The notes beneath the pieces were generated by a model that did no database searches, had not been told where the DNA came from, and saw only the letters and a list, made by a program, of their open reading frames with translations. The position numbers were made by a program, and so were the translations under genes. A DNA stretch of 64,000 nt from G963667075 sp963667075. Its GTDB lineage: Bacteria; Pseudomonadota; Alphaproteobacteria; Micavibrionales; Micavibrionaceae. Every line of letters starts with the position of its first letter. Position 1 is the first letter of the stretch. Where the stretch lies: contig OY762938.1 in NCBI GenBank assembly GCA_963667075.1, forward strand, positions 682,001 through 746,000, read 5' to 3'. Positions 25,540 through 34,809 of the stretch are shown here, one piece after another.

Positions 25540-26432
25540 TGAAGAAACACATCTTCTCTGCCCCGGCTAAAATAAATCTTTACCTTCATCTGACAGGGAA
25601 AAGGGGGGATGGCTATCATCTGCTGGATTCTCTGGTGGGGTTTGCGAATATTGCAGACCAGCTTATTATTGAGCCAGCCCCACGCTTTTCTTTTTCTGTG
25701 CAAGGCCCCTATGCCAGAAGCTTTTCAGCAAAGGATCTGGACCCTTCCATAAACTCGCATAACCTGGTTGTCAGAGCAGCAAAAGCCCTTGCACAAGAAA
25801 CGGGGAACCGCCCTGATTTCAAAATTACGCTGACAAAAAATATCCCACTTGAATCCGGCCTCGGCGGCGGTTCCAGCGATGCAGCCACCTGTTTGTGGGC
25901 TCTCATGAAAGCATGGAATATTCCGCATAACGCGCCTTTTCTGGATGGGCTGATGCTAAAACTGGGCGCGGATGTTCCCGTTTGCCTGAAATGCCAGCCA
26001 ACCTTCATGCGCGGCATTGGCGAAACGCTTTCCCCTGCAGGAGAGATCCCGGAGATACCGGTACTTCTCATATGGCCCGGTAAAGGGCACAGCACGCAAA
26101 CCGTTTTCAAACAATACGCCTCTCCTTTCACCCCCCCCATTGAACAACCAAACAGCTTTAAAGAGACAAAAGACCTTATCAATTTTCTTCAAACAACTGA
26201 AAACGATTTATACGCCCCGGCCTGCTGCCTCACGCCGGAGATATCAGAGATGATGGCTCTAATAAACGAACAGAATAATGTCTTACTCTCCCGCATGTCT
26301 GGCAGCGGAACAAGTGCTTACGCCCTTTTTGAAGACGAAGAACAGGCTTTAAACGCCGCGGAAAATATCCTGCGCACAAAACCCCACTGGTGGGTAAAAA
26401 CAGGCTGGCTAAACCGGCCCGGGCGTTATTAG
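25539..26432 (+). CDS. ispE: 4-diphosphocytidyl-2-C-methyl-D-erythritol kinase
   Basis: GHMP kinase of the MEP isoprenoid pathway, phosphorylating the 2-hydroxyl of CDP-methylerythritol. The 297-residue protein opens with FSAPAKINLYLHLTGKRGDGYHLLDSL, typical of IspE. The ATP-binding GHMP loop is PLESGLGGGSSDAAT (about residues 105-119), and the C-terminal motif is SRMSGSGTSAYALF. ATG 25539 overlaps the stop of the TPR gene (TAATG), so the two are coupled. It ends 13 bases before a palindromic repeat element, which may end the transcript. Confidence 0.96.
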   Translation: MKKHIFSAPAKINLYLHLTGKRGDGYHLLDSLVGFANIADQLIIEPAPRFSFSVQGPYARSFSAKDLDPSINSHNLVVRAAKALAQETGNRPDFKITLTKNIPLESGLGGGSSDAATCLWALMKAWNIPHNAPFLDGLMLKLGADVPVCLKCQPTFMRGIGETLSPAGEIPEIPVLLIWPGKGHSTQTVFKQYASPFTPPIEQPNSFKETKDLINFLQTTENDLYAPACCLTPEISEMMALINEQNNVLLSRMSGSGTSAYALFEDEEQALNAAENILRTKPHWWVKTGWLNRPGRY

Positions 26433-26445
26433 AGAAGGCAGTAAA

Positions 26446-26642
26446 CTATAGTCGTTGCGATTTAAAATCGACTATATCATACGCGTGCTGTCATTCCCGC
26501 GAGAGAGGCCTTTTAGGCCGAACATAAACAGCGGAAATCCAAAACAAAGAGCACGGCATATGCCGTGCACATTATTTGACTAGATACCGGATCAGTGTCC
26601 GGCATGACACCGAGCGTTGATTCTTCTTCTAAACGACTATAG
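26446..26642. repeat. 197-bp repeat element with 11-bp terminal inverted repeats
   Basis: CTATAGTCGTT (26446-26456) and AACGACTATAG (26632-26642) are perfect inverted ends. Inside are a small palindrome CGATTTAAAATCG, a block bounded by GTCATTCC (26490-26497) and GGCATGAC (26601-26608), and a perfect hairpin GCACGGCATATGCCGTGC. Parts match the repeats near 13.2 and 15.5 kb. No coding capacity and no convincing target duplication. It fills most of the 322-base gap between ispE and the next gene; the remaining 112 bases (26643-26754) show nothing else. Confidence 0.75.
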
Positions 26643-26754
26643 AACATATCAACCCTTCAATAAGTTTTTCATAGAACAATATTTCTGGTGCGCAAAAAAT
26701 CTTATGCATACCAGCCTACACATCATTACACATCTCCCCTGGAAATAAACATAA

Positions 26755-28722
26755 CTATTCCTTGGAACCGACATCACCGGAAGAAGATATCAGCTCTGTC
26801 GATAAGAGATGGGACAACAATGTTTTATCCGCCTTACCATTGGTCTTCATGTTATTGGCAGACTGATAAGAACGAATGGCATCCTGTGTCAGGGGCCCTG
26901 CAATACCATCCGCAGGGCCCGGATACAACCCCAGACGGATAAGCTGTTCCTGAACCTGCGCCGTAACATCAGCCTGACTCGAGGAATCCGGCATAAATCC
27001 TGCGGCCTCTTTTGTTATATCCTGATCCTCAATAATCAGCAAAGAGGCTTTCACCCGATTCAGAATAGCATGGACTTCACGTTCACTGATTTTCAGTCTG
27101 GATATAAGCTGTTCTTTCGCCTGACGGGCTTCTTCATTCCCTTTTTCCGCCGCATAGTCATACCAGAACAACGCTTCTTCAAGCTGAACATTGCCGAGCA
27201 ATCCATTTTCATGAAGAAGGCCAAGATTATACGCCGCCTCCACAACATTTTGTGTGGCCGCCTTTTCAAAATATGAGGCCGCCTGCACGGGATCATAGTC
27301 GGTTCCAATGCCCTCTATGTGTGCAATACCGAGATTATACTGAGCTTCTGGATGTCCCTGATATGAGGCAGCCCGATATAGCTGCAAAGCCTTATCAAGA
27401 TTTTTCTTTACCCCCAATCCCTTATGATACAAGACACCAAGGTTGTACTGGGCATTCGGGATACCTTTTTCTGCAGATTTCTGGAACCAGAATGCCGCCT
27501 TTTTAAAGTCCTGTTCCACACCACCATGCCCTGCCGTATAAATCGCAGCCAGATCGTGCTGTGCCTCTGCATTACCCTCAAAGGCCTTTTCCTCTATTTT
27601 CTTTACAACGGGCGGCAGATCTGGATCCGGGCTGATTTCTTTTAATAAAGCCCCTTTCTCAGCGCCTTTATTTTCATTACCGGTATCACGTTCGGCCACC
27701 ACCGTAGCCTTTGTAAGCGGCATTTCCACACCAGCGGCAGGCTGCACCTCTTGCGGCTTTTCAGCTTTAATCACAGAAGCCAGCTCTTTTCTTTCCATCG
27801 GCTCAGGCTCAAGTTCAGGCTCTTCTGGGAAATTAAATGTAACAGCCTGCGTTCTCTCTTGCGGCCTGTCTTCTTCTCTATCATTCGAAGACAAGACAGG
27901 CACATCCAATGACGCCACAGGCACAGAGCGCGGCCTTTCATTATCCGGCACATGAGCCGCCAGCGTATTACTGGCCACGACAGGCCCGGCAACAGACGGC
28001 ACATCATGCTGAAGCCGGCTTATAAACCAGCCACCGGACAACCCTAAAAGCACAAGAGCTGTCATTGAAACAGCCTGCATTTTCATTGCTTTTTGCCACC
28101 AGGGCTGGTCCTCGTTTGCGGGTTCCTGACTGTGCCCCAAAAACACCTTTGAAGACGCTGACAAACCTTGCGCTTTTAGATGCGGTAAAGCACTTCGCGC
28201 CGCCACGGCCTGATCTGTCAAAAGAACAAGAGCCTTTGACTGCAAGGCCATCTTAGTATCGGCCAAGGCATCTTCCATTTTTTCTATTTTACGGCCAAGA
28301 CGCAGTTTTTCCTGCCCGATTTTTTCAAGACGTCTGGACAGTTTGGCATTCTCAACAGCCACTTTTTCAAGATTTTCTACCGTACCGGATATTTTTTTAT
28401 CCGTGTTTTCTATTTTTTTCTTAAGGTTGCCCTGCTCGGTTTCTGTTTTGGTAAGTTTTTGTTCCTGATCCTTCTGGCGTTGATCAAGCTCATCCTGACG
28501 CGCAACCAGCTCTTCAGAGACCCGGTCACGCTGGGTTATTTTGCTCTGAATAGAAATAAATGCTTTTTCGCCCTGTTCGGTTTTGTCTTCAATCGCTGTA
28601 AGGGATTTTTTCTGCTCAACAATCTCCTGCAAGAGCACCTTGCGCTCTGCCTCGCTCTTCTTTAAGCGACGCGTCACATCCCTTAACAGAGCTATAATTT
28701 CCGTATCGCGACCTGACGCCAT
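26755..28722 (-). CDS. PodJ-like protein: coiled coil, membrane helix, Sel1 repeats, peptidoglycan-binding domain
   Basis: 655 residues, with the domain order of alphaproteobacterial PodJ polar organisers. Residues 10-175 form a long charged coiled coil in the cytoplasm. One membrane helix lies near 215-235 (MTALVLLGLSGGWFI). A proline/glutamate-rich linker follows. About four Sel1 repeats span 385-540 (AQYNLGVLYHKGLGV, AQYNLGIAHIEGIGT, AAYNLGLLHENGLLG). A PG_binding_1 domain ends the protein (VQEQLIRLGLYPGPADGIAGPLTQDAIRSYQ, split here only for reading). It would link a cytoplasmic scaffold to the cell wall at a pole or division site. It is shorter than Caulobacter PodJ, so the localisation role is an inference. 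Alone on its strand between the repeat and the glycan locus. Confidence 0.75.
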   Translation of the reverse strand: MASGRDTEIIALLRDVTRRLKKSEAERKVLLQEIVEQKKSLTAIEDKTEQGEKAFISIQSKITQRDRVSEELVARQDELDQRQKDQEQKLTKTETEQGNLKKKIENTDKKISGTVENLEKVAVENAKLSRRLEKIGQEKLRLGRKIEKMEDALADTKMALQSKALVLLTDQAVAARSALPHLKAQGLSASSKVFLGHSQEPANEDQPWWQKAMKMQAVSMTALVLLGLSGGWFISRLQHDVPSVAGPVVASNTLAAHVPDNERPRSVPVASLDVPVLSSNDREEDRPQERTQAVTFNFPEEPELEPEPMERKELASVIKAEKPQEVQPAAGVEMPLTKATVVAERDTGNENKGAEKGALLKEISPDPDLPPVVKKIEEKAFEGNAEAQHDLAAIYTAGHGGVEQDFKKAAFWFQKSAEKGIPNAQYNLGVLYHKGLGVKKNLDKALQLYRAASYQGHPEAQYNLGIAHIEGIGTDYDPVQAASYFEKAATQNVVEAAYNLGLLHENGLLGNVQLEEALFWYDYAAEKGNEEARQAKEQLISRLKISEREVHAILNRVKASLLIIEDQDITKEAAGFMPDSSSQADVTAQVQEQLIRLGLYPGPADGIAGPLTQDAIRSYQSANNMKTNGKADKTLLSHLLSTELISSSGDVGSKE

Positions 28723-28846
28723 AACGCTCAGCCCTTCCCCTTTTCGATAAAATAAACCCTAATGGGCCACACTATATTGATTTTGTAAAATACAGCCAAG
28801 TTTAAAATAAAAGCTTATCCACAAGCCGCCCTATCAAGAAGAAACT

Positions 28847-29941
28847 TCAGAGCGTTTCCTTTATAAGCGTCTCCCATGCCTGGGTAATAACATCGGGAGC
28901 AAACTGCTTGACGCTCTCTGGGCCTTTATGTCCAAGTGTCTGGCGATACATGGAATCACGCATAAGGCGTTTTAAGCCTTGGGTGAATATATCCACTCTG
29001 TCTTCTCCCTCAAGTAACAGGCCGTTATGTTCATGCTTTATCACCTCATTTGTACCGGGACATGACTTGAACCCTATAACCGGAAGCCCGTGTGCCATGG
29101 CTTCCGCCGTGACAAGACCAAAGCTTTCATACAAAGAAGGCAGTGCAAAGAGCTGTGCCTGCTGATATTCCAGCGCAATTTTTGCCGTCGCCCCCGGCAA
29201 AAACACACGGTTTTCAAGCTCCAGTGTAGCAATAAGGCTTTGAAGATCCGGTTTTAATTCCCCATCCCCAACAATACGGACATCCCAGTCAGGAAATTCT
29301 TCTGCCAGCATGGCAAAGGCCTTAATAAGAGTTGCCTGATCCTTTTGCGCTGTAAGACGCCCTACGCTCAAAATAATCTTTCTTTCACCCCCTTTTACAT
29401 CCGCCATTTTTTCTGCTGGATGAACGGGGTTTGCCACAGCCTGCATCTTTTTATGAAGAAGCCGTGGATAGGCTTTCATAATGGAGGGGGACAATACTGT
29501 CATTTTTTTAACAAAGAGCGCACTTAAGAGCAGCAGTGCGTATTCCAGCCGTCTGGTCTTGTAATGCGCAGGTACAATATGTTCACTGGCAATTACAGGA
29601 ATCCCTGTCCCTGCCATGGCAAAAGCTGCAGGGACAAACGTACTATGCATAAAGCCAATCACGACATCCGGCTGTTCTTTTAAGGCTGCTTTTCTGATCA
29701 TCCGTATTCTGGCAAACAAATCGCCTATACTGGCTCGTTGTGTCACGTCACCAACACCAGGCGTAATCCTTTTGACCTTCGGATTCAGCGGATAGAAAGA
29801 CTGCCCTCCCGGCTGATCAGAACTTAAGATCGTCACCTCATGGCCTCTTTCCGCCAGACCAGAAGTCACATCGGCCAGCACACGTTCCGCGCCGCCTTTA
29901 ATATCATCCAGTGCCTTGATCGCAAAGAGAAGCTTCATCAC
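28847..29941 (-). CDS. GT4 glycosyltransferase
   Basis: Retaining GT-B glycosyltransferase of family 4, 364 residues. The N-terminal half opens KLLFAIKALDDIKGGAERVLADV, the usual acceptor-side glycine-rich start. The donor domain starts at KIILSVGRLTAQKDQATLIKAF and contains the E-x7-E motif ESFGLVTAEAMAHGLPVIG. It would add a sugar from a nucleotide donor to a lipid-linked glycan on the cytoplasmic side. Its start overlaps the preceding GT4 by four bases; last gene of the glycan operon. Substrate unknown. The next gene downstream is the PodJ-like one after a 124-base gap in which I see nothing notable. Confidence 0.9.
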   Translation of the reverse strand: MMKLLFAIKALDDIKGGAERVLADVTSGLAERGHEVTILSSDQPGGQSFYPLNPKVKRITPGVGDVTQRASIGDLFARIRMIRKAALKEQPDVVIGFMHSTFVPAAFAMAGTGIPVIASEHIVPAHYKTRRLEYALLLLSALFVKKMTVLSPSIMKAYPRLLHKKMQAVANPVHPAEKMADVKGGERKIILSVGRLTAQKDQATLIKAFAMLAEEFPDWDVRIVGDGELKPDLQSLIATLELENRVFLPGATAKIALEYQQAQLFALPSLYESFGLVTAEAMAHGLPVIGFKSCPGTNEVIKHEHNGLLLEGEDRVDIFTQGLKRLMRDSMYRQTLGHKGPESVKQFAPDVITQAWETLIKETL

Positions 29942-31044
29942 TGATACACCTTTTTCAAAAACGCTTCCCAGCGGTCATAAATTTTTTCCGGCTGATATTT
30001 TTCTACCGACTCTATAGCCTCTTTGCCCATCGCCTTGCGCTTTTCATGCCCTGCCATAGCCTCTTTCAAAGATGAAACCAGCGGTTCAAGATAACCGTTC
30101 CCTTCAGCCAGCCAGCCATTCTTTCCGTGTTCAATCAAATCCCGCACACCGCCGCAGTCCTGATAACCAACCGCTGGCAGACCGTGAGCCAGTGCTTCCC
30201 CCAGCACATTGGGAAAGCCTTCAAAACGTGATGGAATACACAAAAGATGCGATGTCGTGTAAAGTGCTGAAACATCTTTCACCGCCCCCAGCAACCTCAC
30301 CCTTTCCTGCAGATCACGCCTTTGTATCTGTGCCTCCAGCGATTGACGGGATTCTCCCTCTCCTGCCAGTACCAGCGTCCAGTCAGGAAACATCTCTGCC
30401 ACGCGTCCAAAAGCCTCTATCAACACGGTCTGATTTTTGGCATAAGACAATCGTGCCACGCAGAGTAAAATCTTCTCCTGTCCCGCCTGCCCTTCCGGGG
30501 TAGCATAACGACTGGCCGGAAACACTGCATTTGGCACAACCGTGATCTTGCGTTGCAGATATGTGGGATAGGCTTCCACATAGCTGTCACATTGCACAGT
30601 AATATGCGGTGCCAGACGGAAAGTCTGGAAGATAAGTTCTCTATATTTTCCGGCTTGCAGAAAGTCATAGCGGAACGGCGACTCCCGCTCTGCCGCAACG
30701 ACCGGTATGCTCATACCGAGCGTATAAAGGCGCAAGGTCAAAAACATCCCTTGCTGAAAAGCCAGAACAACATCCGGCTTAAACGCTTTCATGATGTCCC
30801 GGACACGCCCCATACGCTTTAGACGCAAGGACAAACCAGCCTTTACTGCCGGATCACCCATATCAAGCTTGTACCAGTTGACCGCCCCATCAATGTCATA
30901 AAACGCTTGTGCGCCTTTGGGATCAAGGGTTAGGAGACTGACCTCATGGCCTCTCTTCACCATCTCATTAGCCAGCGCAATCGCCTGACGTTCAACGCCA
31001 CCGGCCATATTATCAATCGCCCTGCATGCAATCATCAAGCGCAT
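29938..31044 (-). CDS. GT4 glycosyltransferase
   Basis: 368-residue GT-B enzyme paralogous to the following gene. It begins RLMIACRAIDNMAGGVERQAIALA. The donor-binding half has KILLCVARLSYAKNQTVLIEAF and the E-x7-E motif SRFEGFPNVLGEALAHGLPAVGYQD. It overlaps its neighbours by ten bases upstream and four downstream, so it is part of a tightly packed operon with two GT2 genes. The conserved start IDNMAGGVERQA is typical of polysaccharide-locus transferases. Sugar donor and acceptor cannot be read from sequence. Confidence 0.9.
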   Translation of the reverse strand: MRLMIACRAIDNMAGGVERQAIALANEMVKRGHEVSLLTLDPKGAQAFYDIDGAVNWYKLDMGDPAVKAGLSLRLKRMGRVRDIMKAFKPDVVLAFQQGMFLTLRLYTLGMSIPVVAAERESPFRYDFLQAGKYRELIFQTFRLAPHITVQCDSYVEAYPTYLQRKITVVPNAVFPASRYATPEGQAGQEKILLCVARLSYAKNQTVLIEAFGRVAEMFPDWTLVLAGEGESRQSLEAQIQRRDLQERVRLLGAVKDVSALYTTSHLLCIPSRFEGFPNVLGEALAHGLPAVGYQDCGGVRDLIEHGKNGWLAEGNGYLEPLVSSLKEAMAGHEKRKAMGKEAIESVEKYQPEKIYDRWEAFLKKVYQ

Positions 31045-31991
31045 GATGAAGTTTTTCCTTTCATTTTCCGTTCATGCATTAATCGTTTTGGCCCGGTCTT
31101 TAAAAAATGAGACACTGTTTTTACCGGATGGCGCAAACACAGTTTCAGCAAAACATATGCCATACAAACATACTGCCGCTTAAAATGATGATAGCGCAGC
31201 AAGGGCCACGTCTTCGCATAATAATAGCGACCAACGGACTTCAGATAGTCTTTATGCTTTTCTGCAAGCTGTATCTCTGCATCACGATTTTTTTCAGGGG
31301 CTTTATCAACACCGTCTGTTGCGTGCTGGATAAAGAGCTCTTCTGCACAGCCTGCGAAATGGCCGCCAGCCAGCGCAAAGCGCACGGCAAAATCAACATC
31401 CTCCACCCGTCTGAAAGAGGGATCAAAACCACCAACAGACTTCAGGGCTTTTGTTCTGACCATTAAGGAACAGGTCGGCGTTCCGGCCCCAATAAAGAAA
31501 TCAGGATCACCACCAAAGAACAAAAGCCGGTCAGCCACTTTCGGGCCATTCGGCACAACAGGTTTAGAGCCAATCGCCGCCATCCTTAACGTATAACCGT
31601 TCGGATAAATACGTTTTCCTGACGCATAGCAGGCGACCAGCGTCTCTCCGGTTTCCTGTTCATAAGATGTTATTCGCTCATGCTGTTTTTCTAAGCGAGC
31701 CGGCAGGCTTTCGTCATCATCATCAAAAAATGCTATAAAGTCCCCTTTCGCATGTTCCAGCAATGTTTTCCGCGCCGCAGCAGGACCGCCATTTTTCTCA
31801 TGTTTGATTAGTTTTACAGTCGGATATTTTTCAACAACCGCGACAGAACCATCACTGGAACAATCATCCACCACCAGTATTTCCGTCTCGGGCCAGCTTT
31901 GTGCCAGCGCACTGTCAAGAGCCCGCGCAATTGTACTCTCCGCGTTGTAACAAGTCAGGCCAATGGTGATAAGATCATTCTTTATTGTCAT
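31035..31991 (-). CDS. GT2 glycosyltransferase, paralog A
   Basis: 318-residue GT-A enzyme: ITIGLTCYNAESTIARALDSAL, then VDDCSSDGS and the metal site FIAFFDDDDESLPARLEKQ. The third block TCSLMVRTKALKSVGGFDPSFRRVEDVDFAVR is the usual GT2 acceptor loop with ED-x-D. It is one of three close paralogs in this locus (also at 31975 and 33883), all with the same DDDD...P.RL.KQ..R..S(Y/F)E text, pointing to recent duplication. ATG 31991 lies inside the end of the preceding GT2 gene (17-base overlap). Confidence 0.9.
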   Translation of the reverse strand: MTIKNDLITIGLTCYNAESTIARALDSALAQSWPETEILVVDDCSSDGSVAVVEKYPTVKLIKHEKNGGPAAARKTLLEHAKGDFIAFFDDDDESLPARLEKQHERITSYEQETGETLVACYASGKRIYPNGYTLRMAAIGSKPVVPNGPKVADRLLFFGGDPDFFIGAGTPTCSLMVRTKALKSVGGFDPSFRRVEDVDFAVRFALAGGHFAGCAEELFIQHATDGVDKAPEKNRDAEIQLAEKHKDYLKSVGRYYYAKTWPLLRYHHFKRQYVCMAYVLLKLCLRHPVKTVSHFLKTGPKRLMHERKMKGKTSSCA

Positions 31992-32964
31992 GAAACTGCT
32001 TTGTTTTAAAATTAAAACCGATATTTGGTGCCGCCCACATCAACCGCTGCACCGTTAAAACCGGATGCCGGAGCAACAAGCAAAGCATCCCGCACAGAAA
32101 AGCCCCTTTATGGCCTTTTAGAAATTTTTGTTTTTCTTCCAGCCATCTATAGCAAAAAGAAAAAGAGGTGTGTTCCCTGATAAATGCCTCATGCTTTTCA
32201 AGAAGCCTTAAAGCACACACAGCCTCTTCTTCCAATGTCTTATCAGAGGCCCGCGTCATGGTTTGGATCACGAGCGGCTCTTCAATCCCTGCGAAATGCG
32301 CCCCCTTTATTGCAGCCCGCACATTAAAATCCGTATCCTCACTGCGCCTGAACCCCTCATCAAACCCTTCGAGATCTCTGTATGTTTCCGTTCTGGCCAT
32401 CTGGGAACAGGTCGCTGTAGAGCCAAAGACATGTGGCACAGGCCTGCCCGTTAATATCCGCAAGGCCACAGCCACCCCACCCGGCGCTATGCCAGAGGCC
32501 GTGCCCATCGTCGTTTCATAACGTGCCGTACCATCCGGGTAACGCTGCGTCCTCGCCGTATGGCAGATAACGGGCGCACCATGCGCATAGTGCCGTTCAT
32601 AGGAAACAATCCGGTCATATTGTTTTTGAAGACGGTCCGGTGCACTTTTGTCATCGTCATCGAAGAAGGCTATAAACGCCCCAGCCGCCTGCCTGATAAG
32701 CGCATTACGGGAGGCTGCCACCCCCTTATTCTCACGCTGGCAGATCAACCGAAGTTGAGGGTGTTCTTTTTCTATTTTCTTAAGAACAGAGACAGAGTCA
32801 TCCGTGGAACAATCATCCACGATTAAAATTTCAATATTTTCCCATGTCTGCACAAGCGCTGAGGTCACAGCGTCTTCAATTGTATCAACGGCATTAAAAC
32901 ACGTCATGCCAATGGTGATTAAAGGAAGCGTCAAACTATCTGCCTTAAAGCTGTTGTTCATCAT
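31975..32964 (-). CDS. GT2 glycosyltransferase, paralog B
   Basis: Family 2 transferase: LITIGMTCFNAVDTIEDAVTSAL, VDDCSTDDS, FIAFFDDDDKSAPDRLQKQYDR, then a CSQMARTETYRDLEGFDEGFRRSEDTDFNVRAA block. The frame opens at 33012, but the two paralogs start 5-8 residues before LITIG, so ATG 32964 (MMNNSFKAD) is the better start, giving 329 residues. It is the promoter-proximal gene of the downstream half of the glycan locus and diverges from the FkbM gene. It overlaps paralog A. Donor unknown. Confidence 0.88.
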   Translation of the reverse strand: MMNNSFKADSLTLPLITIGMTCFNAVDTIEDAVTSALVQTWENIEILIVDDCSTDDSVSVLKKIEKEHPQLRLICQRENKGVAASRNALIRQAAGAFIAFFDDDDKSAPDRLQKQYDRIVSYERHYAHGAPVICHTARTQRYPDGTARYETTMGTASGIAPGGVAVALRILTGRPVPHVFGSTATCSQMARTETYRDLEGFDEGFRRSEDTDFNVRAAIKGAHFAGIEEPLVIQTMTRASDKTLEEEAVCALRLLEKHEAFIREHTSFSFCYRWLEEKQKFLKGHKGAFLCGMLCLLLRHPVLTVQRLMWAAPNIGFNFKTKQFHDNKE

Positions 32965-33103
32965 AGACTGTGATAGAATGTTTTCACACGATGCGCAATA
33001 CTCCCCCCTCATTTTGCCTTGACCTTGTGCTCAATACATTATTTATTCGTCTTCGATGTTTGGGACAACCAACTTGCGCAACAATGTAAGAACCCTTTAA
33101 AAA

Positions 33104-33886
33104 ATGGCCAGCCTGTATAAACAAAGCACCAATTTTATTAGCCGCATGTGCTGGCTTTCTCCTTTTATGGGAAGTGCCCTTAGAACAGCGAAATACCTGC
33201 TTGCCGCGCGCGGTCATCCTTTAGCCACAGGGAAAGGCTATTATAACGGACTCCCGTTCTTTTTCCGCAATTGCGATCTCACCGCTGTCAGGGAAGTGCT
33301 GGTAGACAGGGAATATGACATTCTCCTTCCCTTTTTGCAGAAAACCCCTGAGCCATTTATTGTCGATGTCGGGGCCCATATAGGCACCTTTTGTATCTGG
33401 CTCCACAAAGAATCCCCTAACGCCAGAATATACATGGTTGAAGCCAACCCGGGGAGCCACGCACTACTCGTCAGAAACACCGAACACCGCTTTCCGCAAA
33501 AGTGCTGGAAATCTTTTTGTAACGCGGCATGGAAGAACAGTGAACCGGTCAGATTTGCCACTGAAGGCGACACAATGGGGAACAGGGTTTCATCAAGTGG
33601 AGATATTAAGGTCGACGGCATAACCTTTAAGGCGCTTATTGAACAGGCATTAAAGGAAACAGCAAGAATCGACCTGATGAAAATTGATATTGAAGGGGCG
33701 GAAGAAGCCTTCTTTGAGACCGCTGACAGTGTTCTTGATAAAATAGACCGCATTATCATTGAACTGCACCCTAAATCCTGTGATACAGAGGCCGTTAAAA
33801 AGCGGCTAAACAAACGCTTTAAAAATGTTCGGGAAATTTCCGATCGAAAAAATGACAAACCTGTGCTCTATTGCACAGATGATTAG
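33104..33886 (+). CDS. FkbM-family methyltransferase
   Basis: 260-residue SAM-dependent O-methyltransferase of the FkbM type. The SAM-binding motif is FIVDVGAHIGTFCIWL, then IYMVEANPGSHALLVRN, and the later IDLMKIDIEGAEEAFFE is the FkbM hallmark. Such enzymes cap or decorate sugars in surface polysaccharides. It is the only plus-strand gene in the locus, sitting between GT2 paralogs. Its tail overlaps the convergent GT2 (33883) by four bases. ATG 33104 has no clear ribosome site. The inverted position suggests later insertion or separate control. Confidence 0.88.
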   Translation: MASLYKQSTNFISRMCWLSPFMGSALRTAKYLLAARGHPLATGKGYYNGLPFFFRNCDLTAVREVLVDREYDILLPFLQKTPEPFIVDVGAHIGTFCIWLHKESPNARIYMVEANPGSHALLVRNTEHRFPQKCWKSFCNAAWKNSEPVRFATEGDTMGNRVSSSGDIKVDGITFKALIEQALKETARIDLMKIDIEGAEEAFFETADSVLDKIDRIIIELHPKSCDTEAVKKRLNKRFKNVREISDRKNDKPVLYCTDD

Positions 33887-34803
33887 GCTCTTTTCTCCAA
33901 CACATCAGGCAGAATTTTAAAGGGAGAGGCCAGACAAGCCAACGCCAGACAGAAACGGCTCTTCCAGCGTTTGTTCCGAAAATAGTAAAACCTCGCATAG
34001 GCCAGACATAAAGCCCCCCAATATGTCCCTTTCTTTTTCAGGAACGCTTTGTGTTTTTTGCGCAGTTTCAAACCGTATTCCAATGGCTTTGTGCCAGCCT
34101 TATCGTCCGTCTCTGTTTTGTGCTGAATGATAAGCGGTTCATCCACAGCGATGAAATAAGCCCCGTCCAAAGCCATACGCACCGCAAGATCCCATTCTGC
34201 CGAACGCCTGAATGCCGGATCGAATTTAAATCTTTCTATGGTTTCTTTTGCGGCCATCAGGGTACAGCTCCCAAACTCTCCCCATGTATATCCGGGTTCC
34301 TGTTTGTGCCACAAAACAAAATCCGCCACCATTTCGCCATGTGGCTCAGGTGCTGTCGCACCTATCGCATGAACGAAAGCGTTCTGTTTTTCTATGCCGT
34401 CCACAAAGACACGGCGGTGTGCATAGCAAAGGACAGGCTTATCTGTATGCTCTTTTTCAAAAGATGTCAGACGATCATATTGTTTGCTTAAACGATCGGG
34501 TTCATGATCATCATCATCATCAAAAAACGCGATATAGTCGCCTTTTGCCTCTTCTATGATCGTGTTTAGTGCGCTCGGGTAGCCTTTGTTTTGCGCGTGC
34601 CGGATCAGCCGGATTCTTTCATCTTTTTTCTGTGCGGCCCCAATGATTTCCAGAGACCCGTCATCCGAGCAATCATCTACGATCAAAATCTCAATATCAG
34701 GCCAATCCTGCGCTTTCGCACTTTCGATACCCCGCAAAATCGTATTGGCCGCATTAAAACACGTTATGCCAATTGTAATGAGTGGTAATGTGTTTTTCAT
34801 CAT
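33883..34803 (-). CDS. GT2 glycosyltransferase, paralog C
   Basis: 306-residue GT-A enzyme, third of the paralog set: LITIGITCFNAANTILRGIESAK, VDDCSDDGS, FIAFFDDDDDHEPDRLSKQYDRLTSFE, then FKFDPAFRRSAEWDLAVRMAL. It differs in the acceptor loop (EWDLAVR where A and B have ED-x-DF), which may change acceptor choice. ATG 34803 follows the DUF115/GT42-like gene by six bases. Convergent with FkbM, with a four-base overlap. Confidence 0.9.
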   Translation of the reverse strand: MMKNTLPLITIGITCFNAANTILRGIESAKAQDWPDIEILIVDDCSDDGSLEIIGAAQKKDERIRLIRHAQNKGYPSALNTIIEEAKGDYIAFFDDDDDHEPDRLSKQYDRLTSFEKEHTDKPVLCYAHRRVFVDGIEKQNAFVHAIGATAPEPHGEMVADFVLWHKQEPGYTWGEFGSCTLMAAKETIERFKFDPAFRRSAEWDLAVRMALDGAYFIAVDEPLIIQHKTETDDKAGTKPLEYGLKLRKKHKAFLKKKGTYWGALCLAYARFYYFRNKRWKSRFCLALACLASPFKILPDVLEKRA

Positions 34804-34809
34804 GGCCGC

